This document shows, piece after piece, positions 55,090 through 64,000 of a stretch of 64,000 nucleotides of DNA. Below the pieces are notes generated by a model. The model was not told the DNA's origin. It did not search any database and was given only the letters and a program-made list of their open reading frames with translations. The position numbers and the translations under genes were made by a program. Each line of letters begins with the position of its first letter. Position 1 is the stretch's first letter. This stretch comes from Larix kaempferi (taxonomy: Eukaryota; Streptophyta; Pinopsida; Pinales; Pinaceae), in contig BSBM01000068.1 of the NCBI GenBank assembly GCA_027924585.1, positions 10,812,001 through 10,876,000 of the forward strand. The letters are read 5' to 3'.

Positions 55090-56490
55090 GTGGTAAATTT
55101 GTGGGAGTTTTTCATTGTTGTTCCAGGTTTTGAGGGTAACTTCTATATCTAAAACTTAAAAGTGGGAATCCTTAGAGTGATATGTTTTGAATCCACACTA
55201 GGTCTAAAAACCCCTGCTACTATGTTTTTTTATAGATTTTATTTCTTTGTTTTTTGTATTAATTTGGGTTTGGTGATTTTTCTTGGGAGCTCACATAGCA
55301 GTTAAAAGCCAAAAGCCATGTGGCTAAGCCTCCCTTTGGCTTTACCTCTCCCAAAAGCCATGTGGCTAAGCCTCCCTTTGGATTTACGTCTCCTAAAAGC
55401 CATGTCACACTAGGTCTAAAAACCCTTGCTACTATGTTTTTTTATAGTATTTTAATTCTTTGTTTTTTTGTATTAATTTGGGTTTGTTGATTTTTCTTGG
55501 GAGCACACATGGCAGCCAAAAGCCAAAATCCATGTGGCTAAGCCTCCCTTTGGATTTACCTCTCCCAAAAGCCATGTGGCTAAGCCTCCCTTTGGATTTA
55601 CCTCTCCCAAAAGCCATGTGGCTAAGCCTCCCTTTGGATTTACGTCTCCCAAAAGCCATGTGGCACTTGGTCCAATATTAGATTGGGGTACTTTTCAGGA
55701 CAAGAATATTAATCCATCTATACCTTTGGTGGATTCCAAGACTATTTCGAACTTTGAAGAAAATGCTTTGCAATTTGTGTCATTACCCCATCTATTGGTG
55801 GGCCATCTCACAACTGAGGGTTTCGGCCTCCATTGAAAGAATGCAACCAGGGTAAGAATGTGGTGGGTGGCGATTTGGTGGGGTTTGACCATGGTGATTT
55901 TACTGGTGCTAAAGCAAAGAATAGACGGGGCGTGGAGAAATTTGTCAAAGCAAGAAGCATTCGAGTGCACATAAATTTGGGTAAAGATGTTTATATGAAT
56001 AGGGTGCAATATCTTTCTCAACATGCATTTTTGGGGAGATTTGAGTATATATCCATGACACAAGTTGAGCTTATCTCATGGATGCTTGTCAATTGGAAGG
56101 CGTGGTTGAATTATACCCCAAAAATCAACTTTTTGGTGAAACATTGGGTAGGTTTTCAATTCATTAAGGAAGAAGATGTGTTGAAGGTTCTTGGCAAGTT
56201 TTGGTCAATTGGGAAGGGTTCCCTGGTGCTCTGGTGTTGGTACCCTCGTTTTTACCCACTAAAGGAACCAAAAATTGTTTGACAATTATGGTTGTTACTT
56301 GATTTCCTTTACAATTTTGGACAAAGGAGGCAATGATTGTTGTTGCAAATGTGGTGGGTACTTTTGTAACCCTAGGCAAGAAAACTCTAAAAGTGGTTGA
56401 CAAAAGAATGGCAGTGGTATTTATTTAGATAAATGTGGCTCATGGCCTCCTTACGAAACTAGAGATTAATCTAGGGGAAACTATGTTGAG
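55090..56490 (+). mobile_element. LINE remnant: 5' region, 42-bp coding repeats and DUF4283-like ORF1
   Basis: Begins with the same 5' sequence as 51122. A tandem duplication of 212 bp (CACACTAGGTCTAAAAACCC at 55194 and 55406) doubles the 5' part. Then three more 42-bp units (55534-55655) encode KSHVAKPPFGFTSP, and the frame continues to 55836. After a frameshift, 55833-56282 encodes VELISWMLVNWKAW..VGFQFIKEEDVLKVLGKFWSIGKGSLVLWCWYPRF, resembling the DUF4283 domain at the start of plant LINE ORF1 proteins. Further similarity (VVDKRMAVVFI, LLTKLEINLGETM) runs in other frames to about 56490. No endonuclease or RT is present. Confidence 0.7.
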
Positions 56491-56937
56491 TATGTGTTAT
56501 TTTCTTTGCATGTGTGTGTGGAGGTGGGTGCATCTTTAACTGCACCTGGCTTATAGGGGATTATAGGGGGGGCATGCTGTTTCCCTCCCCCTTCCGCGAA
56601 GCGAGTTCGATTTTTTTTTCGCTATTTTTTGGCCTATACTTGGTTCTTTCTAAAAATATCTAATTTAATCACAGTTAAGGGATTGGAGTCTCTTTTCTAA
56701 TATGAGTTAGCGGATTAGGGTTTTGGATGCTACATAATACCTATATTCGTATTGTAAGTGGTTAAGTATCAATATAATAGAATAAGAGGTGTGGCTCTAA
56801 GTTTTGTTGGTTTTCCTAGTTAAGGGTTTCCAGGGTAAATCTCTATGTATTATTTGTGAATGTTGTGGTATAATCTCTATTTTGCTTAAAAGAATCTGTA
56901 TGATTTGCTTCTCCACAACAAGTTTAAACCTTACATG

Positions 56938-56949
56938 TGGTATCAAAGC
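56938..56949 (+). other. Primer binding site of Copia-3, one mismatch
   Basis: TGGTATCAAAGC, two bases after the LTR end. Differs by one base from the tRNA-Met site used by the other elements here. Confidence 0.85.
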
Positions 56950-57074
56950 TTGATTATTGGTTTTAGGGGGATGCCCTTGTTGCTGAGGGTTTGACACCGT
57001 TGATAGATCTTGGGTTTATGATAAACCTGGGTTAAGTGGGAGCTTTGCAACATTGATTTGTGCATTGAAAGAGA

Positions 57075-59200
57075 ATGGTGAGCAGTTCGAGAATCAAGAT
57101 TAATAAATTTAATGGCAAAAAATTTGAGCTATGGAAGCTCAAAATGGAGGATCTTCTTATAGATCAGGAATAGTGGATTGTTGTGGAACTGGGTACACAA
57201 CCCAATATAATGTCGAAAGAAGATTGGGATAAATTAGATAGAAGGGAGAGGAGTACAATCCGACTGTGCTTATCAGACTCTGTGTTGTTGAACGTATCTG
57301 GAGAAGATAGTGTGGTAAAGCTTTGGGTGAAGCTAGGGAGTTTGTATCAATCAAAATCCTGGGTAAACAAGTTGTTTCTGAAAAGAAATTGTATCACTTC
57401 AAAATGGATGAAAATGACACAATGTCGAAGCATCTAAATGTCTACAATACTCTGGTAAGTCAAATAACCTCTCTTGGCATTAAAATGGTTGAAGAAGATA
57501 AATGTATTACATTATTGTGTTCTTTTACAAATTCTTGGGATAACCTAATTGTGGAAATAGGTAGTGCTAGTCAAGGAACCTTAAAATTTGATGAAATAGT
57601 ATCATCCCTATTCTCAAAAGAGATGAGGCGGAAAGCCATGGATAATGAAAGCATGGATTCCTTATCTGTGAGAGGTCGCCTTCATGAGAGAAATAAAAAT
57701 AAGGGATCCGGGGGGAGCTCTAAATCCAAGGGTAGATCTAAATCCCCAAGAAAATTTATAAGGAAGTGTTGGAAATGCGGTAAATTTGGGCACTATAAAA
57801 ACGATTTCATATCTAAGAATGTTGAGAAAGCAAAGGGATATGAGGATACCCCTTCAACATAGTCAAATACCTCATTAGTAGAAAAAAGTGATGTATACCT
57901 AGCTTCCATAGGTAATCAATCACACCATGATATATGGTTCATTGACTCTGGTGCGTTGTGTCATATGACCCCTCATAGGGAGTAGTTTTTTTAATATGAA
58001 AAGTATGATGGAGGAGATGTGTTCTTGGGAGATGATTCATGGGCCAATATCATTGGACGTGGAAGAATTAAGTTGAAGCTCAAGGATGGAAGGATTAGAA
58101 TTCTCCCTAGAGTACTACACATTCCAAATATAGCGAGAAACTTAATATCTGTTGGAAATATTAATGCTACAGGTGTACACACTGTGTGTGGAAATGGAAA
58201 ATGCAAAATGGTTCCAAGATCAATGGTCTTACTGAGGGGAGTTCGAAGGGGAAATTTGTATATATTATTGGGAAGCACCATCATCAATGAATGTAACAGT
58301 AATATCGTTCCTGAGGGAGGAGATAAAGAAGACAGAACCCTAACTGCATCAAGCGGAAAGACAATGTTATGGCATCAAAGATTGGGCCATATCAGTGAAA
58401 AGGGACTTTAAGCATTATAAAGTAAAGGTATTGTTGAAGGTATGTCTAATTGCAGTCTAGATTTTGACTTCTTTGAACATTGCATATATGGAAAATATAA
58501 TCGAGTAAGATTTGCATTTGGTGCTACAAGAGCAAAGGGAATTTTAGAGTTATTGCACAATGATGTGTTTGGACATGTTCTTGTTCCATCATTAGGTAGA
58601 TCTGTGTATTATGTTTCATTTATAGATGATTTCTCAAGGAACACATGGGGTTATTTCCTTCGAAAAATATGAAGTATTTGCTAAGTTTAAAGAATTTATG
58701 GCTCTTGTAGAGAATTACACATAAAAGAAAATAAAGGTATTGCAGACAGGTAAGGGTGGGGAGTTCTACGGGAATGAATTCGAGGAATTATGTAAGAAGT
58801 ATAGTATAGAAAGGAAAAAGACTACTCCATACACACCTCAACATAATGGAATTGCAGAAAGGATGAATAGGACACTAATGCAAAAGGAAAGGAGCATGCT
58901 CAACAGTGAAGGAAGCTATTGATTTAGAGGATAGCGATCTATGGAAGAAGGACATGGTTGAAGAAATGGATGCCTTTGACAAGAATGAAGCTTGGTATCT
59001 AGTTCAGTTACCAGCTAGAAGAAAATTCATTGGCAGAAAATGGTTATTTAAAAATAAGTTCAATGCAAAAGGTAAAGTGGAGAAGTAGAAATCCCACCTG
59101 GTAGAAAAGGGATACTCTCTGGTATAGGGGATTGATTTTGGTAAAATATTTTCTCCTATTGAAAAATTAACTTCTATTAGATTCCTTATGTCCATTTCAG
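57075..59200 (+). pseudogene. Copia-3 gag-protease-integrase-RT remnant
   Basis: Gag starts at ATG 57075 (KINKFNGKKFELWKLKMEDLL). A frameshift lies between about 57330 and 57430, and gag continues to a CCHC-type knuckle CWKCGKFGHYKNDF (about 57767), which lacks its last Cys. Protease: FIDSGALCHMTP (about 57940). Pre-integrase: LWHQRLGHISEKGL (58369). Integrase pieces: FIDDFSRNTWGYF (58620) and GKGGEFYGNEF, TPYTPQHNGIAERMN (58750-58870). RT start: FDKNEAWYLVQLPARRKFIG, then SPIEKLTSIRFLMS (to 59197). Several stops and frameshifts. The RT catalytic box is absent because the sequence switches at about 59200. Confidence 0.85.
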
Positions 59201-59607
59201 ATACCTTGGATGAGTATGCAAGGGAGTCAAATACACAACAAAAAGATATTTTGAAGGAAAAATGTGACTTACATTACAAAGAGTTGGAGGAACATGTACT
59301 GAAAGAAAACAAATGGTGCTATGAGGGCCATAACGTTGCTCAAAGAATTGAGGATCCAAAGATTATGGACAATGCTGAAAATTTATTAGCAAAAAATAAC
59401 TATAAGGTTCATCAATTCTTAGAGTCAACTTTATCCATTGATGTGGATGTTGCAATGGATGTGTTTTTTGACGTCCGAAGCATGAAGCAGTGTGTAAAAT
59501 ATTATGTTGATATTTGGTACAATTTTAAGGAAACCATGCAAGATGGAGCCAAGGATGTCTATGAATTTTGTTTGAGGGATGTGCCTATTGTACCTACTTT
59601 GAGTTAG
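59201..59607 (+). pseudogene. Unidentified open segment fused in frame to the Copia-3 RT
   Basis: At about 59200, where Copia RT should continue, the sequence changes to about 135 codons that I cannot place in any retroelement protein: acidic, Lys/Asn-rich, with NLLAKNNYKVHQFLESTLS and VRSMKQCVKYYVDIWYNF. The frame is the same as the RT piece upstream and is open from 59188 to a TAG at 59607. Two stops lie in the RT part before it. It could be a captured host exon, a second element, or chance. The length and lack of stops in an AT-rich background favour former coding sequence. Confidence 0.4.
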
Positions 59608-62600
59608 CTATCCCAACCAGATATAACATCTCTCACCCAGCCAGAAGTTTCAGTGTCCAAGCACTACATGCAATCAATTACAATCTTAGAGTCAGCAACC
59701 TTGTAACATACCCCTTTTTGCTGAAAAACATTTTATGTTGAAAACATTACCTTAACTTTTATTGTAAAGTTTTATATTGGACAAGTGTCCAAGGATGACT
59801 GTAATTTGCACAATATTTTATTATTAAATAAATTAAATAGGAGACAAACACCTAAGGAGACTGTTGAAAGAGTGTTTACTGACCCACTAGGTGGAATGGA
59901 ATTTGGTGTAGAAGGCAATGGACAATTGGCAGCTTCATGAGGCAAGTAACTAGCTGTTGGTATGGGAGAACTCCCTTGAAATGTGGTCATAGTGCCCTGA
60001 AAGATGTGACTGGAGCTTGAGGCTCATTTATTGAAAACTGACCACTAAAGACCTAGGCAGTCTATATAAGAGCCATCGAATTATGGACTGAGGTTCATCA
60101 CTTTTCCTGATGAGGAATTTTACCTTGGGGTTTTGCTGCTTGTACCCAAGAGATTCGATGAGGGGATATGCTAAGTTTTTGATCATGGTGTAAGTATGCC
60201 TGTTTTGCTGCTGAGTGCGGAGTTATACTACTGAGTGTTGAAGTCTTAAAAACCAAGTGTTGAAGTCTTAAAATGGAGGAGCAAGTCTTAATAGTTTACT
60301 GCCTGTACAATTTCTGAGTGCCTTGCTTCTACACAGAGTCTTCTACCTAGTGGTTCAGTGAACAGGCTCGGGGGTCCAAAGGAGGCAAGCAGTTTGGCTG
60401 CTTCTTCTGGAGAAGGTTGGAAGGAACATGCCTCCTTGGGTGTTTGTCTTCCTTATCTACAGTTACAGGTTCTATTTGTTATTTCAGCCTATAAGTAGTT
60501 AAATGATTTTATGCATTTGTAGATTTAGTATTTACAATTAATAACATACAGAAGTAACTATTTTAATTTTTGATCTAGCATGATTCTGTGTAATGATGGT
60601 TAAGTAAATAAGATGATTGATTAAATATCTTCTCTGCAATTTTCCTCATACTGTTTTCTGTATCGTACTCTAGTACAGAGAAGTAGAATTAACATAGATG
60701 AATGATAGGAAGAATGCCAAGTGAATGATTAGATTAACACTGTTGTGTTTCTTTTAAATCTGTAATATCAATTATATATGTCTAAACTCAGAATATAGAA
60801 CAACATATCATAAAACAGACATTGTAGCATTTTCTTCACGTAGTAACAAAAGTAAACATTTAATCTCTGCATAGAACTAGGGTTTTCAATTATTACTATT
60901 TTATTTTCCTTTTTGAAAGCTAATGCTATGCATTCTATTATTATTCTTTCCAACAGTAAGGTGTTATAATTCCACTTATTTCATGCATCATCATTCCTAA
61001 AAATTTAACAGCTGCAATTTAAATATTCTTTTTACACAAAGTTACTACTCAATACATATAATGTTAAATAGATACTTATCATTCTCAAATAATAGCATCG
61101 TTGTATATTACTATTTCATTTTAGTATCCATATCCCATATTTTTATTTAGTTATCAACTATAGTTATTAAATTCAAACACTTTCATCATAGGCAGAATCC
61201 TAGCTCTTTTTCACTATGTTATTTATTATTCTCTTGAAATACTTTAGACATAGGACCGAAACCCTTAACAGAGAAACAAATCATTTTCCATAATCATGAT
61301 AGGTTCATAACTGTTTTGACGGTCAAACCCTCAACAACTTATACATCAACCTTTCGAGTTATAAACACAAGTAAGTTAAAAACCTCACTCTTCAGAAATA
61401 AAGATTTTTTTTAGTTACGATTTCTTTGCATAGATTATAACCAAAACAAGAAAACATATTTATCATACTTATCAACTCTTTGGCCAAACCCTTACATTCA
61501 AAATAACAACTCAGATATTTCAGTTTCCAAATAGATTATAGATATAGGTTCAACATCGAAAAATACAGTCACAAAAACATTTAGATTTGGCTCTCAGCCA
61601 ATATAAAAAATGACGAACATTGACACCTTTTACACAGAGCATTGTTTCAGAAAAGGTATAAAAGAACACAGGTTGAACCCTTCATCTTTATCCAAAAGTC
61701 AAGGGTTAAAACCCTGATAAACATGTAATACATTTCATTATACAGTAAAACTGTAGAATTCATTTTGAGGGTAGGTCGAGGATTTCATCCTCCCTACATT
61801 GCTTACAAATTGGAAGCATTGCAACATCAACCACATCCTCGAAAATCGAAAGCTCTGACAATTTAAAACACAGCCAACAGTTGCCAGGAGAATCCACAAG
61901 GGAAACCACCGAGACTTACCACTTACACGCAGTAGTTCCCACCTAAAACTGGAGCGTAGAACCCTGTAAGTGATAGCACCTGCAAATATTACAAGAGTAG
62001 TTAAACTTAAGTACAAATCTTACAATATTGCAGACGATTGCATATAAATGAAAAAACTACAGAAGAGACATTACCTTCACACTAAAAAGAAAACGAAGGC
62101 CGAATCCAACAGCTTATGCAACAGGCTTCAATACCCAGAGTCGCATACAACTTGTTGAGTACAGATATTATACCAGCAGTATCTGGTTCAATTTTTAAAC
62201 ACTATAAACTACCAACCCTTCCCTATGGGTTGTGATCTTAAAACTAAGGAAGGAGCACTCTAAGAACTCGTTTCAAAATCCAAACCCTTCGGCAACCAGC
62301 GTGATAATTCCTGAGCTATTCGAATATCAAAACAGTAAAATTCCACACTAGAGCTCGACCCTTATACTATCATCTTGTAATAGTAATCATTCTCAGGTTA
62401 CGGGTTCAAATCACTGGAGAACTCTCAAAAACCTGCTACCAAACCTTGAGTATTCGCAGGTCGGTCGGCCTCTCCCCAGAACCACTCTCGACACAATGAA
62501 TTCCAATGGAAAACAATAACTATGAGGTTTTGGTGGAGGTTTAGGGTTAAGTTCCAAAGCCCGAGAACAAATGTAAGATCAATGATGGAGATCACATATC

Positions 62601-64000
62601 ACAACACCACGTATTTCCAAGCAACCACCTCATTTATGACGGTATTAATCACCATGCCACCGTGGAGACCAACTCAGCTAACATCCAAGCAAAGGCATGT
62701 ACATCTAGACGACGTCAACTATTTTCTCACTATGCCTTCACGCGTTAAGCATCACGATGGCAGCCATGAAGATATTTCACTGAGTTGGTAGATAGATGTA
62801 ATAAATGCCAAGGATGGATGTGAATGCCTGCCGGCACAGTTTCCACTACATCATTTAATACCCAGTCATTAGCGCACGTTGTTACATTGGATATAATTGC
62901 AACCCTGCCATAACATATCTCTTAAACGTAAGTCTTAGTATATGGTATGATATTCGACTCAGTTAGACATCACCCTATTGTTTTAAAAAGGGTCACGATG
63001 ATACTCACATCGTGTTATATTATTTGGTGTTTAGATTTTGCATATAGTTATATTCTTAAAAATTAAATAGAAACTCTTACATAGTTATATGCTATAGATG
63101 TTTCATAGAATATGCATGTAGTGCACATGATATAGGATTTTATATTGCAAGATACATATAGTTTAGACTATAGGAAGAGTATTGAAGTAATATATAGGTT
63201 AATTGTTATAGGAAATCACCAAGCATTTTGCATGTAGTTCACTTATGGTAAGAATATAAAGTATAATGCTATTAGCCTATGTCTCATAAAGACCATTATC
63301 CTAGTTTCAAATAATTGCATCGCACTTATTCCTAAAACAATGTTATAAGACTCCACTTCACCATTTGAATGATAAACAAAGGAACATATTCCTTGAATAG
63401 TTCACAAATGCAAACTTAAGACAAGTCATTTTAAAAGTACCTTAGAAACTTTATACAAAACCCTTGACGACTAACTGAAAGTGTAGGTTAAAATATATAC
63501 ACTTGTACAACTTGATCCGATGAATCAGCCTTACCTGTAATCTGTGAAAGGGATGGTTCAAATGCTTTAGCATGAATGCTAAGTAAGCCTCGGGGTACCC
63601 CTGGGACCCCTTTCATCATCAAAAGAAGAACAACATTTAGCACTTGTAAACGTTGATAATAGACTGAGCATTGACATAAGTATTATAAAAATATAGTTGA
63701 ACATCCAATAGCATCTTAGTGTAGACTATAATTTCTTTTCTTTTCGAGACACAAATCAATACATTTATTATAGTTCAAACATCTAGTACAGCAAGACGAC
63801 ATAGAAGCATTTAGTATAATTCCACACAATTAATATATGCATATATGATTTTAATAAACTTTTAATTCAGTTCATTTATGAATGAGCAAACTAGCACTTT
63901 ATATATTTCCACCCAGCTAGCAAGCATTAAAAGCTATGTTGAAAAATTTTAAATTTTTGTGAATTTTTTGAATGTTACAAACCTGTAGAATATCAAGTGG
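59608..64000. other. Right-hand non-coding region, no gene recognised
   Basis: 4.4 kb of mostly AT-rich sequence without a long frame, rRNA, tRNA or recognisable element protein. Notable items are an imperfect inverted repeat (59840-59859 with 60432-60452), a two-copy 26-bp repeat (GTGTTGAAGTCTTAAAA, about 60233-60280), and a short GC-rich palindromic stretch (GGGGTACCCCTGGGACCCC, about 63594-63612). Confidence 0.45.

Larger units (their letters stand above)
56500..59200 (+). mobile_element. Copia remnant (Copia-3), LTR end through partial RT
   Basis: The 3' end of a probable 5' LTR at 56935 (CTTACA) is followed by a primer site with one mismatch (TGGTATCAAAGC, 56938-56949), gag, protease, partial integrase and the start of RT. 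The LTR start could not be fixed; no 3' LTR was found. The integrase C-terminus is deleted (around 58910). Confidence 0.8.

Noticed and set aside
61738-62016. 92-codon minus-strand frame with hydrophobic start
   Set aside because: No recognisable family, no neighbouring exons, and length is within chance for this region.
1-64000. tRNA, rRNA or other structural RNA genes
   Set aside because: None was recognised by eye. The repeated TGGTATCAGAGC motifs are retroelement primer sites, not tRNA genes. A tRNAscan or Rfam search would be needed to exclude small RNAs.

Overview
This is plant nuclear DNA: AT-rich, almost gene-free, and packed with nested retroelements. Copia elements primed by initiator tRNA-Met, Ty3/gypsy gag fragments, a LINE with a DUF4283-type ORF1, an integrated caulimovirid (pararetrovirus) and a pseudogene of the plant-specific PMI1/PMIR family all indicate a land plant. 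The multi-knuckle gypsy gag types and the overall texture suggest a large TE-rich genome, most likely a gymnosperm. That taxonomic call is an inference from memory of element families, not a search result.

Layout. 1-981: featureless flank. 982-8158: a complete Copia insertion on the minus strand (650-bp LTRs, TTTAT target duplication) that has lost gag to integrase, keeps a broken RT/RNase H, and carries three families of tandem repeats. 8581-8685, 16669-17101 and 23813-23925: pieces of one AT-rich satellite (about 156-bp period) that has received three insertions. These are (i) 8686-16668, a large non-autonomous LTR element with 2-kb LTRs, an AGTTG target duplication and one intact 819-codon ORF of unknown function, whose 3' LTR carries an internally deleted Copia (14490-15726, CTTTG duplication); (ii) 17102-23812, an endogenous caulimovirid whose first 2.5 kb lies inverted relative to the rest; and (iii) 23926-31634, a full-length minus-strand Copia whose single reading frame is broken only by stop codons.

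31889-37067: fragments of two different Ty3/gypsy elements, one with its 5' LTR. 37870-39400: an unprocessed-looking PMI1/PMIR (plastid movement impaired) pseudogene. 39401-47600: no recognisable gene; one part looks like old LTR sequence. 47600-49460: gypsy gag-protease-RT remnant on the plus strand. 50800-56490: two copies of a LINE 5' end with in-frame 42-bp repeats, one of them inside a local duplication. Between them lies the only intact host-like gene, a single-exon 730-aa coiled-coil protein with a 193-codon internal tandem duplication (52467-54659, minus). 56500-59200: Copia gag-to-RT remnant, joined in frame to an unidentified ~135-codon segment. 59608-64000: no gene recognised.

No operon-like or pathway-level organisation is visible. 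The window is mainly a record of nested insertion, internal rearrangement and decay. The least explained items are the 819-codon ORF in the non-autonomous element, the rearranged pararetrovirus, and the internally duplicating coiled-coil gene.
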